From contig JBCFYV010002255.1 in assembly GCA_039000515.1 (NCBI GenBank), positions 23,309,963-23,373,962 of the forward strand: DNA of 64,000 nt, read 5' to 3'. The notes under the pieces were generated by a model. It saw only the letters and a program-made list of their open reading frames with translations, had not been told where the DNA came from and searched no databases. Each line of letters opens with the position of its first letter. Position 1 is the first letter of the stretch. The position numbers were made by a program, and so were the translations under genes. Positions 47,401 to 55,640 of the stretch are shown piece by piece. The DNA comes from Timema cristinae. Its lineage: Eukaryota; Arthropoda; Insecta; Phasmatodea; Timematidae.

Positions 47401-50400
47401 GGTGGTCTAGGGGTAAGGTGTCGACTTCTATGCTGGCGGCCGGGGTTCGATCCTCGGTTCCGGCAAAGATTTATCTGATTACCAAACTCTTCCTTCACCT
47501 CTGACAAGACATATTGTGAATGTGGGGAATGCCAGGCCTCCAACGTGGTTCGGATTCCACGTTAAACTGTAGGTCCTCATTTCATCTCGCAATCACCCTA
47601 CCATTACACATTAGCGTAAGTGGTATAACCCGAATGGGTAGTAAGACGCGGTGCTAATAATAATATTACTAAAAAAAACTTGAAGAAATGAAACCTTACA
47701 AATATAACTTACAAACAAAACCTTGATGATATCAGCTGTGCATCAGCTTACGGGAAATGCCATATAATAGGTTAAAATGGTACTTGACATATGGCACTGC
47801 TAGTAGTAAGTTCAAACTCGACCAACACAACTGTGTGTGTATGAACCTACATTACTTGAAACCTTTTAAGTCAAGGACTTAATGTATAACTTGATATTAT
47901 TATATTCTCACCTGTTTTAAGTAAAAATATTTAGTTTGCGTCTGCTTCAAGTTATGAAGCGTTTTGCACAGTTCCTTCCATGAACCACTGTCGATTGTTG
48001 AACTTCATGATGTGGGTGGTCTGCGAGATTAAGATAAAATTACAATATATATAATTCCTCTTATTAATCTGTGTGCTTAAGCGCTAATTACTCCATGGCG
48101 TCAGCATTCAATTGAGCCATACTGACCGAGCAGTCGCCGTCTGGTGGTGAAGATAATGCCAACTTATGTGTAAATAGGGTGTCATATGATCAACCTAACG
48201 AACCTTTCGGCCAATCATTTCAGTTTTCTAGACCAAAGCCACTATTTTTTCATTCCAGTAGCTCCTCAGTTGTTTACCCCGTTCCAGACCCAATGTCTCA
48301 CAGCCAGGAATCAAACCTGGTACCTCTATATTTATAGCCAGGAATTCTAACCACCAGACCACAAAGGGAGACAGTCATAATAACAATATAGGCTAATAAT
48401 AAAAATATTAATAATAATCATTTCCACCATTTTAATTTGCTAACTATGCTGTAACTATTAAATGAAAACCCCATTATTCTGACCTGAAGAAAATGTTCTC
48501 GGAGCTCGACGAGGATAGAATCCAGTTTGAGGCGGTCTGGCGTGAGGTAGGCCATGCACAATGGCCGCACAAAACCTCTCGCCTGCAAGTCTTGAAGTGT
48601 GAAGTAGTGAACATACGCATAGATACCCGGAAGAACTTCCGGGCGAACTACTTGAGCATCTTGACACATTGTAAATGGACCACTGTAATAAAATGAAAAT
48701 AATTGAACTAGGCCTAGTAATATAAAATAAACAGGACAAATAATAGGTACAAAATAGGCTTTGGCTAATTATTCATGATGCATAAACGTTCTAAAGTGAG
48801 ACAAACCAACAGTAAAAACAACTAGGTAGCTTCAAAGGCCAAACGGTTTCTGGTGTTAAACTTGCCTGCAGATGACAGCCCGAGATAGAGGTTTGAATCC
48901 CGACCAGGTCTACTGAGGGTGGTTTTTCTTGAACTTTTCCCATCTATCCTTCCATGCAACTGCAGGTAGATTACCTCTAAAATGCTTCCCTTCTCATCCC
49001 TTCCGCATTAGAGAAATTATCAGTTATGCGTTTATGCCGAAGAAGGGGAGATTGGAGTTCGATCCCGGTCAAGTGTGCTGAGGATGGTTTTCCAGTCACC
49101 CTCCACACCAATGTGGGTGTACTTCCTCTCAATTAAACCTTCCTAATCCCTAACCCATCAATGTAATTAGTATAAAGGCATACAACCCGAACGGGTAGTA
49201 AGATGTGGTGCTAAAAAAATTATGTTATGTGTATAACCTAGACAGGTAGTAAGATTCAACCTGATAAAAAAACTAGATAGGCCTATGTGTAAATTATACA
49301 TAGTGTGATCTAAGGAAATCTTAATTATTTAGTCATTATGTTTGTTTATATTTAATTGATATTGTTTGCATGAATAATAATGGTAATAGAACTGAGTCTT
49401 TTGTTTTGCCCAAAGAGAAATTTCAACAAAACAGACCATTATTTATCTAAGAGAATTATTATTTTGAGTTAAAATTTCACAAATAAAATTTTGATCTCAC
49501 CCTGAGTTTGCTTGGTAGTCAACAGACATAATCCTCAAAATAATGGAATTGAGATCAATGTCACTGTCCTCAATGTATGTTGGTATCGTGAGCAACGGAA
49601 TGGGCCAGTCACTTCCGAGAACTCGGCAAATATTATAAAATCTTCTTGAGCACAAATGCATGGATCCTAAAAAAAAAGTTAAATTTGTGACTTTATGTGT
49701 ATTTTACTTCATAAATATAAAAAAATTATATAAAAACTAACCCATTTCAGTGGCTAAATGGTCTATGGATCATTCTAGTATTTGGCTGGCCGGCTGCTCA
49801 CATAAGATTACAGTTCCAATCTTAGCTATGGATGATTTTTTCTAAATGGTTTCCCCCTCCCCTTCCATACAAATGCAAGTATATTAGCTCTAAAATGCTA
49901 TCTTCCTTATTTCCACACTGTTAAGAGTAATTATATATGTGTGTAACCGGAACAGGCAGAAATAGCGTTGATAAAAAAAAATCATTAATAAATACTGCCT
50001 TGGCTTTCTGCTCATCACAGGAAAACACATAATTGAGTCAACCATCTAAGGCATTGGTTACCAAAACCTTTTTAGGGCCACCATCCCCCCAAGTTTCATA
50101 AACTCATCCCAAGTTCCCCTACCTTATTCTATAAAAAAAAACATTATGGAAAATAGTGCTCCTTTTGATATACTAAGGAAGATAACACAATAACATTCAA
50201 AACAATAAAATGTAACGACACATTGAGTCAGATTCTAATTTAAACTTTTTAGATTAATTATATAAACAGAAATTCGATGAATTTATCCAATCTCTTAATG
50301 ACTCTACATAGAGTTGCACCCGCTTGTCATAGTTGTAATTTTTACTGTCTACAATGAATGTCGCAATCACACTAGTAAGTCGAATAGCTTGTTGGAAGGA

Positions 50401-51586
50401 GATGAGCATAGTTTGTTTCTTGCGTTGTGACACCTTACGTTCAGTCAATCAAAAATAAATATGGTTGTGCTAATAAAATCAGTTAAAGTGAATATTTATT
50501 CAACCTAGGATAAGTTTGCCTATTTCATGAGAATCTTTTTTTTTATTTAAAAACAATTTTTGTTTTAACATAATTATATAAAATTTAATTATTTAAAATA
50601 TTAGTAAGTATTAAGACTTTGATTACAAATTCATAGTCCATGCTGGTGTATGTATGATCTTTGCCTCATTTTTTTGTTAGCTTTCGACATTATACTTAAT
50701 GATTCTGTAAGTAATTATCCTCCTTTTTATAAACAGAAAAGAATCATTATATTGAAATCAGCTACATATGTAGTTGTATAAACTGTGACAGTCTAGTAGA
50801 TTTATTATTTTTCGACTGATTATGTTTTCTTAATTCCTATTGGTTGAAATTACTGCTACGACATTTCATTGTATAGACAGTTCATTTTGTTGTAAGGAGC
50901 TACAATACGACACGACAATCGACATGTTACTATTCCGACTACCACAAGCGGGTACGACTATTAGACAAGCCTTTAATACAGAGTTTAATACTGTAACTAC
51001 TTCAATGTTGGATTAATGTGTAGCTTAACATCCCCATGAAATAAACCAGTAAATATTTTAAAATTAGCCTATTATGAGGCTTTAGTTTGTTCCATATGTG
51101 AGTCATAGGAATTTTAAAGTTAGAAAATTAATTAAAAAGATTATATGGCTTAGGGGCCTATATCATAAACAGGACCACAAGAAATTATGAAAAGGGAAAT
51201 AGGCTAAAGCACTATGGTAATAAGATGAACATTATTACCAGGCTTCTGTTTAAAAGTGTGTCTGTAAGTAACTAGGGCTTCTATTTTCAAGATTTAGTAG
51301 GATAGGCCTAATTCACACATTTGATTCAAGGCTATAAACATAACATAAAATGATTGTCCATATTCCAATGATTACCACGCCCCCCATTATTTCAGTAGAT
51401 CACCTTGATAAAAAAAAATACAATGTCAAAACAGGTTCTCAGTCTTTATTGTTTAAATAGTGAATGACTAACCTTTGGATTGAAGTATGGATTGGGTCTC
51501 ATTTTTAGATGAGGAAGGTTTTTTTTAAAAGGAGATTCTTCTTGAATAAAAGATTTATAAATATGACCAGCAGCATCTGCATACAT
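29124..51586 (-). CDS. SMCR8: SMCR8 orthologue, 11 recognised coding exons
   Basis: SMCR8 is a cytoplasmic longin/DENN protein that joins C9orf72 and WDR41 in a complex acting on autophagy and lysosomes, with GTPase-activating activity towards small GTPases. Exons 1-3 give the N-terminal longin part, with [30 protein letters not shown] and [18 protein letters not shown]. The Arg of QARG (codon 48579-48577) matches the arginine finger of human SMCR8. Exons 4-6 are helical, exons 7-8 a Ser/Glu-rich linker, and exons 9-11 the C-terminal DENN part ([29 protein letters not shown]). The predicted product is about 680 residues, shorter than human (937), mainly through the linker. Exons 2 and 4 each hold a one-base frameshift, and junctions 5/6, 6/7 and 8/9 are ambiguous. 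Assembly error is more likely than decay because every other exon is open. Confidence 0.9.
30010..30118 (-). CDS. SMCR8: SMCR8 exon 10
   Basis: Acceptor TTTTTTTCCAG; reads [20 protein letters not shown] to MISHKDK; donor AAG|GTGAGG. The G before WHC completes the Arg split with exon 9. It matches human HWASSPLHI / WKLIGLQ. Confidence 0.9.
30817..30925 (+). mobile_element. SINE-D 3' part
   Basis: TATAAGGCATATGAAGCTAT, GCAAGCTGGTAGTGGAAAAT, matching the 3' body of the copy at 39841-40115. It lies in SMCR8 intron 9. Confidence 0.7.
30926..34437. other. SMCR8 intron 9, mostly unassigned
   Basis: Between exons 9 and 10. It contains a 21-A run near 31996, a piece (31764-31830) repeated at 39624-39688, and overlapping open frames at 30839-31241 and 32973-33302 without domains. 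No further exon recognised. Confidence 0.45.
31764..31830 (+). repeat. Dispersed repeat shared with 39624-39688
   Basis: GTGTGCAAAGTTCACTTTTT and CAATTCAAAGC, then a tract ending ATATGAAATATTCT, recur about 7.9 kb away in another SMCR8 intron with a few mismatches. Class unknown. Confidence 0.6.
34438..34675 (+). mobile_element. SINE-A, full length
   Basis: AGTGTAGTTAGCTAACACGC, GAGGTTCGAATATGG, body, tail ACCGAACAGGTAGTAAGACA, then CGGTGCTA. In intron 9, 31 bp from the exon 9 donor. Confidence 0.88.
34706..34892 (-). CDS. SMCR8: SMCR8 exon 9
   Basis: Acceptor [51 protein letters not shown] to KPSVI; donor ATCAG|GTATAC. Human counterpart: ALKFIRQYPFAHPAIYSLL. It needs one base from the preceding exon, whereas exon 8 with its best donor ends in phase 0, so a micro-exon, another donor or an indel is unresolved. 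Confidence 0.9.
35258..36048 (+). repeat. 32-bp minisatellite, about 25 units, in SMCR8 intron 8
   Basis: The unit reads CTATTACTCTACCTGGCTGG, then TTGAAGAGAGAA/AG. Units drift at the left end (TATGACTGTACC, CTGCTTGAAG) and are uniform in the middle. Some have single-base losses (CTGGTGTTGAAG, GAGTATT). On the gene strand each unit contains AGCCAG|GTAGAGT, a fair 5' splice-site motif. The array begins 19 bp from the exon 8 donor. Confidence 0.95.
36067..36279 (-). CDS. SMCR8: SMCR8 exon 8 (acidic Ser-rich linker)
   Basis: Acceptor [31 protein letters not shown] to VEEETEPTP; donor ACACCG|GTGTGT. The frame stays open into the first minisatellite unit, where a better donor AGCCAG|GTAGAG (exon edge 36028) would add 13 codons. 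Composition matches the disordered SMCR8 middle, but sequence homology is not assignable. Confidence 0.75.
36480..36765 (-). mobile_element. SINE-B, full length, with TSD
   Basis: The minus-strand head GTGACCTGGTGGTTTAGGGT through tail and (AAT)n. The 12-bp duplication AACATATGTAAA flanks it (36468-36479, 36766-36777). Only slightly diverged, so young. Confidence 0.95.
37030..37340 (-). pseudogene. Non-LTR reverse transcriptase fragment
   Basis: The minus-strand frame contains [43 protein letters not shown] and MFADDLM, the order of the RT fingers/palm with the catalytic FADD box. The usual KQGCxxSPLLF motif is distorted, and the text is cut just after FADDLM by an ATT-rich tract. A dead LINE piece in SMCR8 intron 7. 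Confidence 0.8.
37391..37500. repeat. Inverted repeat with 31-bp arms
   Basis: CACCCACCAGAAAACTGTAG (left) pairs with TTTTCTGGTGGGTATGTGGG (right); the arms extend to GCCCACA/TGTGGGC with three mismatches. The loop is about 45 bp. It lies immediately 5' of the RT fragment. Confidence 0.8.
37627..37891 (+). mobile_element. SINE-B, slightly 5'-truncated, with TSD
   Basis: Starts CAGACTTCTGTGCTAGCGGT, B box GGGGTTCAATCCTCGG, full body, tail CCCGAACGGGTAGTAAGACG, (TAA)n. The 13-bp duplication CATATGTCATAAA flanks it (37614-37626, 37892-37904). Confidence 0.95.
38180..38925. mobile_element. Possible decayed DNA transposon
   Basis: Repeated CATAATGG(T/A) and GCACCCTGTTTT motifs (38213, 38268, 38843), with CACCGCATAAT near the left end and ATTATGCGGTGAGAT at the right, suggest terminal/subterminal repeats of a Tc1/pogo-type element. 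No transposase frame and no clean target duplication. Confidence 0.35.
39287..39534 (-). CDS. SMCR8: SMCR8 exon 7 (Ser-rich linker)
   Basis: Acceptor CCATGTTTCAG, possibly shifted 6 bases to [25 protein letters not shown] to [10 protein letters not shown]; donor AACTAT|GTGAGT, an exact consensus. Acidic and Ser-rich like the linker of human SMCR8; phase evidence carries the assignment more than homology. Confidence 0.8.
39624..39688 (+). repeat. Dispersed repeat shared with 31764-31830
   Basis: GTGTGCAAAGTCCACTTTTT, CAATTCAAAGC, ending ATATGAAATATTCT; the second copy of the short repeat described at 31764-31830. Confidence 0.6.
39841..40115 (+). mobile_element. SINE-D copy
   Basis: ATACCTTAGCTCAG (A-box region) and GTCGCAGGTTCGTTCCCAGC (B box), then GTGAAATGTGAGTTCACTCT, CCGGGGACTGGATG and a 3' body ending near GGAAACAGTAATGGATAC. 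It shares no tail with SINE-A/B. In SMCR8 intron 6. Confidence 0.8.
40191..41070 (+). repeat. 50-bp tandem array with 100-bp higher-order part
   Basis: Period exactly 50 (CCTATCTAAAGTGAGTTCTA, TCCAGTCCACCTCGATCATT, ACACCCTACC). From 40201 to 40600 two unit types alternate (TCCAGTCCAC...ACC / TACAATTCAC...ATC), giving four 100-bp dimers. From 40601 to 41000 a single type (TACAGTCCACCTCAATC) repeats eight times almost unchanged. Right-edge units decay. In SMCR8 intron 6. Confidence 0.97.
41526..41733 (-). mobile_element. SINE-A variant, old
   Basis: Reverse-sense TTTAGCACATGTACTAATAA, body GTGTACCCACATTTGCACAG, and minus-strand head ACTGGCCTCGGTGGTTATAT. Tail eroded. It ends about 90 bp from SMCR8 exon 6. 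Confidence 0.7.
41824..42090 (-). CDS. SMCR8: SMCR8 exon 6 (GC-rich)
   Basis: Acceptor ATCATTTGCAG; frame [56 protein letters not shown]; donor CACAG|GTGAAA. Codons are strongly G/C-ending (GAG, CTG, AAG), which marks this frame as the coding one. It resembles human LKTLEELCD / LAQLSHIEH only weakly. The frame implied by the best neighbouring splice sites is a different one (see findings). Confidence 0.78.
42755..43680. repeat. Trinucleotide tract (ATT)n-(ACC)n-(ATT)n, about 0.9 kb
   Basis: TTATTATTA repeats, then roughly 740 bp of ACC repeats with many one-base interruptions (ACACC, ACCC, AACC), then GCC/ATC variants and ATTATTATTA at the junction with a SINE-B tail. The long GGT open frames on the minus strand are repeat artefacts. 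In SMCR8 intron 5. Confidence 0.97.
43672..43872 (-). mobile_element. SINE-B, 5'-truncated, at the microsatellite edge
   Basis: ATTATTAGTACCGCATCTTA, CCCGTCCGGGTTATACGC and the body to GATAAATTTG. Its AAT tail is continuous with the long trinucleotide tract. Confidence 0.9.
43948..44742. mobile_element. Inverted-end element with TTATC/GATAA motifs
   Basis: The left end GGCCGGTCTTATGACTACCG plus GATAAATATT is mirrored by the right end AATATTTATCCAGGAGTCAT plus AAGACCGACC. Palindromic blocks such as TTATCTGCCAGATA, AGATAAAATTTATCAG and TTTATCTAGCAGATAAA cluster near both ends. A short frame from 44219 (ATGGCGGCTAAACAAGTGCG) ends after 24 codons. Superfamily unknown. Confidence 0.7.
44816..44944 (-). 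CDS. SMCR8: SMCR8 exon 5
   Basis: Acceptor [55 protein letters not shown]. Two donors overlap: CTA|GTACGT (phase 0, fits exon 6) and CTAGTAC|GTGAGT (stronger, phase 1, edge 44812). Confidence 0.8.
45800..46275 (+). pseudogene. Non-LTR reverse transcriptase C-terminal remnant
   Basis: With frame slips it reads [65 protein letters not shown] and ...[13 protein letters not shown], the thumb/C-terminal region of LINE ORF2. Several stops and indels; dead. In SMCR8 intron 4, opposite strand. Confidence 0.82.
46276..47381. other. SMCR8 intron 4, unassigned
   Basis: G-rich run near 46314-46331. TTTACAGCCGGATACCCTTC (46917-46936) with CCAGCGCTAACC resembles a motif I associate with dispersed repeats in other invertebrates, but I cannot name the element. 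Confidence 0.4.
47394..47664 (+). mobile_element. SINE-B, full length, with TSD
   Basis: GGTGACTGGTGGTCTAGGGG, B box GGGGTTCGATCCTCGG, tail CCCGAATGGGTAGTAAGACG, (AAT)n. The 12-bp duplication ATTACTAAAAAA flanks it (47382-47393, 47665-47676). Confidence 0.95.
47912..48020 (-). CDS. SMCR8: SMCR8 exon 4, with apparent one-base insertion
   Basis: Acceptor TAATCTCGCAG; frame 0 reads [14 protein letters not shown], then another frame reads [20 protein letters not shown] and KQ; donor AACAG|GTGAGA. Joined, they parallel human LKTGNRKAF..ELEKKLKDL. Length 109 where phase 0 to phase 0 needs 108. The extra base falls near 47975-47981. Confidence 0.8.
48283..48372 (-). mobile_element. tRNA-like SINE head
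   Basis: The minus sense gives CCCTTTGTGGTCTGGTGGTT (tRNA-Glu/Lys-like A box) and CAGGTTTGATTCCTGG (B box). The acceptor stem ends do not pair well. A related head is at 61280-61373. Confidence 0.6.
48484..48682 (-). CDS. SMCR8: SMCR8 exon 3, with arginine-finger motif
   Basis: Acceptor [71 protein letters not shown] to HFLQ; donor CTTCAG|GTCAGA. It closely matches human AYVHHLTLYDLEARGFVRPF, whose Arg147 is the catalytic finger. Confidence 0.95.
48862..49272 (+). mobile_element. SINE-A variant interrupted by another SINE-A
   Basis: The outer copy is 48862-49031 (CTTGCCTGCAGATGACAGCC, B box AGAGGTTTGAATCCCG) plus 49233-49272 (TATAACCTAGACAGGTAGTA). The inner copy is listed separately. Confidence 0.85.
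49032..49223 (+). mobile_element. Inner SINE-A, 5'-truncated, with TSD
   Basis: Starts TTATGCCGAAGAAGGGGAG, B box TTGGAGTTCGATCCCGG, tail CCCGAACGGGTAGTAAGATG, A run. The 9-bp duplication GTTATG(C/T)GT (49023-49031, 49224-49232). Confidence 0.9.
49501..49666 (-). CDS. SMCR8: SMCR8 exon 2, with apparent one-base deletion
   Basis: Acceptor [31 protein letters not shown] in one frame, then [17 protein letters not shown] and [16 protein letters not shown] in the next; donor TCAGG|GTGAG. Human: RDFILISEFSEQVGPQPLLTIP. Length 166 where phase continuity needs 167; one base is missing near 49599-49604. Confidence 0.9.
49741..49982 (+). mobile_element. SINE-A variant, old
   Basis: CCCATTTCAGTGGCTAAATG, ACAGTTCCAATCTTAGC, body CCTTCCATACAAATGCAAG, tail AACCGGAACAGGCAGAAATA, A run. 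Confidence 0.72.
50046..50450 (-). mobile_element. Possible hAT end with short frame
   Basis: GGCATTGGTTACCAAAACCT followed by GGGCCACCATCCCCC resembles the end of ZBED-type hAT elements. A minus-strand frame (50254-50448) begins [20 protein letters not shown], which looks like the start of some BED-finger or hAT proteins. No opposite end or target duplication found. Confidence 0.35.
50451..51472. other. SMCR8 intron 1, no feature
   Basis: AT-rich sequence between exons 1 and 2; nothing recognised beyond the possible hAT end below it. Confidence 0.45.
51473..51586 (-). CDS. SMCR8: SMCR8 exon 1 (start codon)
   Basis: ATG at 51586-51584 in CCGGAATG, with an in-frame TAA upstream; [20 protein letters not shown] to [10 protein letters not shown]; donor CCAAAG|GTTAGT, phase 0, joining exon 2 at [10 protein letters not shown]. 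The N-terminus is shorter than the roughly 50 residues ahead of the longin core in human. Confidence 0.82.
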
Positions 51587-52639
51587 TCCGGTTACGAATA
51601 TTTAAATCTTTCCACAGCCTATATATAAATGTAATGCAAGAAATACTAAACTATTTTATGAGAGAGTATTGGATTGTAACTTGAAAAATCATACCAAAGA
51701 CACAATTTTTTTAAAAAAATCAAGTTTTTGAATCAACGTACAGGTACTTTATTTGTCACATACAAAATATTAACATCATAGAAAAGACAGTTTAATAGTC
51801 AGATATAAAGTTAACCGTGGTAATATAATAATATTCCTTTCAAATTAATACCAACTCCAGGATAATACAAGTAACCAAATAAATATTTTGACATCAGAAA
51901 AGAAAACCTGAGGCTGGTAAACAGTAGTAATAGGAGTAATAGTATTTATTTAAATATGATTAATATGCTAAGAATAGTCAGAGAAATGCATAAAATATAC
52001 GAATAAACATATTGCTACCAAACAAGAAAAAAAAAAAACTAAAGTAGCCAAACAGTTAAACAAACTCTATTCATTTATACTGTTGCATAAGAACAAAAAC
52101 ATTGGCTCAATCATTAAATAAATAGTACACTTATCTTATTATCGTCTTGAACATGTCTAATGAAGTACAGCTCTTCAACTCTTGAAGCAGAAGATTATAA
52201 GGTCCTTAATCCTTTATCAAATATGTAATTTTTTGTGAATCTCCTATTTTTATTGTTAAGGTAGAAGTTATTCTCGTGCCTAAGAATATGTTTATAAATA
52301 TTTGCATTTATTTTTGTGTTATCCCTCAGAATAGATTATTTGGCATCAGGCTATTATAAATTTCGAGGATTAAGATCTATTTATATTATCGGGTCAGCCA
52401 CGGTGTGGTAACTAAGCGTAAACGTTGGTTTGTTTTATTTGTCTTTAAAATGAGCAGTTATCTCGTTACAAATTACAAATAAACAGCTTCAATCAACTAT
52501 AAAAAAAAAGACAAACACAAAATACACACATATAGTAGAAGATAGGGTGGGGAGAGATGGAAGGTGGTGCAGGTGAAAAGATAAATTCATGGATTGATTC
52601 CTAAAAACCATTCTGTTGGTGAGGACATTCATAATTTAA
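51587..52639. other. SMCR8 upstream region
   Basis: AT-rich; no CpG-island-like promoter or TATA assignment can be made. A runs near 52027 and 52501. Confidence 0.4.
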
Positions 52640-54890
52640 CCTTATTGGATGTTGTAGTTGTATAATCAAATTATCTAAAGTTCCGACAAAGACATAAGGT
52701 ATTTATACTCCTAAAAGATTGTGTCCGGTCTGTGATAGTGTTTAAGTCGTGGTCCAGTAACGTCTTCGTCGGTGGTTTATATATGGCCGCGAATAGGATA
52801 CTCCCGCTCTTGGTATTTACTTGCACTGCTGCTGCTTCTAGGTTTTGAAGGTTATTGTAGTTATGTCTGTAGTGGGGTATATTATTTTTTATGAAAACTG
52901 CATTCCCCCTCCCCTGCCGTTGGGACGGTCACTCCTGTATGTATCGTACCCGTAGAAATGTAGTTTTTATTTGGGTTTAAATGGGTTTCGTTTATTAAAG
53001 CAATGTCTATTCCGTAGGTTTTGAAGAGTTCCTCCAATTCTTTTGCTTGCGTGAGTATCCCGTTCGCGTTCCATATAAAAACACGTAGTATGTCTTTAGT
53101 CAGCGTCCGTGGTCCGTTAGTCATCCTGGGTCATAAAGTCATCGGTCACCCCTTCTATTAATATGAACATTTTTTCAGTCGCATTATTACATTGACCTAA
53201 TCTGGCAAGGTATGGTTTGAAGTGAGCTATTATTTTGAAGATGTTTAGTTCCTTTAAGAGGCCTATAATCTCCTTGATGTCTGATAGTGTGAAGTCTTTT
53301 CTTGTTGTGTGCGTGCCCCCTGACCTTGAACTGCTGCCGCGTAGCTTCGGTGGGAGTTGTTTGTTGTGATGTTTTTCTGCTTGGGGGGAGGGGGGTCACG
53401 TGCCTCCTGTGGGAATACTTGTTGTGACCTACTTATTAAGTGGGGGAAGTTGTTTGAAGAGGCCAGGTGTGCTTGTGTGGGTTTACTTGTTTGCGTGGCC
53501 TGTCTTGGTTGTTGTGTGTGTTCTTGCGCGGACCTTCTCTTTTCGAGTAAGTCCACGTAGACGGGACACTTACTGTAGTTGGCCGTGTGGCTTCCTCTAC
53601 AGTTTATGCACCGGGTGGGTGTGGTATTTCTTTTTTGGGGCAGTCCTTAGTGTCGTGTAAGTTTGTGCACTTTACGCACCGGGGATATTCTGGCAGTTGT
53701 TTTTTGTGTGCCCGAATCTCTGGCATCTGTGGCACTGTGCGATGGTGTTGGTGGGTGGTATGTACGGGACAATTTTGACCCTCGTGTGATTTATGTAGTC
53801 TATTTTGTAGATGTTTGTTGTGTCAGTGTTCTTGGCGAGAGTGACTTGAAATGTTGGCAGTAGTGTTACAGTCTGTGTGTTGTTGTCTGCTTGGGTCTTT
53901 CTTGAGTACTGTCTGACGTCTGTGACCGGGAAACCTAGTCCCACTAGTTCTTGTTGGATGTCCCGGTTGCCATGTTGGGAGGGAGCCCCTTGATACTACC
54001 TTCAGTGGCTTGTCACTAGGTAGAGTGTATGTGTGGAACTCCTGTCTCATGTCCTTGAGTAGGTGCTGCACTAGATCAAAGTCTTGTTTAGTCGTTGTGT
54101 GAATTTTAAGTCCGTGTGCTACGTAAGTGATCTTAATCTCGTTCCCTACTTCCTTGGCTAGTTTAGTGATTTTGTTATAATTTTGTGTCCCTAGCGTCAC
54201 TATTGGTGGGTAACGTATCTTTTGTGTGGTGGTTGTTGTTGTGGTCGGCTGTTTGTCGAGCTCTGGTCGACTGGTGTGGGGGTATTGTTTTCGGCCCTTT
54301 TCAGGGCGTCGAACTTGTTTGTCACTGTTAAAGTTGTTTTCGTGGTTCGCTGAATTTGCGTTTGGTCCTAGTTCGTCAGCCATTGTGAAGGTCCCTTGTC
54401 CTCTGAATCAGCCTCCATGTTTGAGATGTCGGTCGAAGTATACGACATGTCAGAGTCGCGTGATTTTGTGGTGGTGTGGTTGGGGGCGGCCATTTCGCTA
54501 AGCCCTGAAAAGCAGGCTAGTGGCCAGTGTGGAAGAGCTACTTGGCCCCCTCTGTGCAGTGTGGGTGGGCTTGGAATGTGTTGTATGGTGGTCCCGGAAG
54601 ACAGACTCCAACTACGAGGTATTGTTTCGTAGCCGGTCTCGCTTTACGGTCTACTGTGGCTTCGTTGGCACCGTTAGGTATCAACCACAGTAATTACCAC
54701 CGACAGTCTGTCCCGAGTTTAGTGGCGTGTGTGTGTTCGGGATATAGAGTGTAAAACTCTAGGCAATTTGCTCAGTTTGCCTTAAAAAAGGCAGTTTTGT
54801 CTTGAAAAAGACAGTGGTTGTTTGCCTTGAAAAAGGCAGCTCAATCTAGTACCGAGTGGTTCGCAATCTCAGAGAAGACTTCTCGTACTC
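52640..54890 (-). mobile_element. Jockey/I-like LINE, 5' half only, broken
   Basis: From right to left: a 5'UTR with GCCTT(G/A)AAAAAGGC hairpins (54778-54840), ORF1 from ATG near 54383 with a zinc knuckle CHRCQRFGHTKNNC, a second frame with CINCRGSHTANYSKCP, then ORF2 from 53124 with LRVFIWNANGILTQAKELEE and GIDIALINETHL, an APE-type endonuclease start, continuing as AAIYKPPTKTLLDHDLNTI near 52760. ORF1 changes frame near 53970 and 53690, and the endonuclease has stops. The reverse transcriptase and 3' end are missing, the reverse of usual LINE truncation. Confidence 0.85.
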
Positions 54891-55399
54891 GAAAACTTTG
54901 GAGGAGGCATTCAATCAAGTACTAGTGAGAATTACATGTTGATGGAGAGAACGAGTTTGGGGTTGAACAGCCCCTAGCCCCTGAAGGTCATGAATATATA
55001 TGAATATTATATGCTTTTATAACTTAACTTATTTGTAGTTGCTTTATTGTGATTAAGAGAATTAAATAATGCAAATGGTATAGAAGGTGTTTTTTTTTCA
55101 ATTGTTAATTTTATGTGTAACGGTAAACCTTTTGAATATTAGGCTTAAGTCAGTAGTTTGGTCTTAAAATGTAGCCTGTACATTAGACACATCTTCAATG
55201 CTAAATATTTTAGCTATACTTAATATTATTTAAATTTATATTAAAATTATTTGTGGTGTTGGGTAAAGGGGGTCATATAACCTGTTTGCCCCCTCACCAT
55301 TTGGGTGCACCTGTGCTTACAGCAATAGATTTAATTGATGTATTGGCAATAAACCAATGACGTAGTGATATAGTATTAATAGAAGATAATCTCCCCTGT

Positions 55400-55524
55400 G
55401 TTAGTCGGGGATTACGCATATAAATATATTATGGAGCATAAATTCTCAAGTTGGGAGACTTGTTGGTTTCCAAGCAGTATTGTGTGAAATAAGTTAGGCT
55501 TTAAGAAATAGTTTTAACTGCAAG
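55400..55524 (+). other. Possible SMYD4 5'UTR exon
   Basis: The plus strand ends at an exact donor AAG|GTGAGT (55522-55530). An acceptor-like TCTAATTCTAG lies at 57336-57346, 41 bp before the SMYD4 ATG. Non-coding; the left limit is unknown. Confidence 0.25.
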
Positions 55525-55640
55525 GTGAGTTGGACAATCCACCTGATTCCCTCCCACCAAGACCTGATGGACGCTTGATCCATAAACCAATTCGTTTTAC
55601 TCTATGATTTTTTTCCTTTGTTTATTGCTAACCATGTGCT

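Noticed and set aside
53357..54754. Several plus-strand open frames opposite the LINE
   Set aside because: They are antisense shadows of LINE ORF1; the minus strand has the zinc knuckle and endonuclease motifs.
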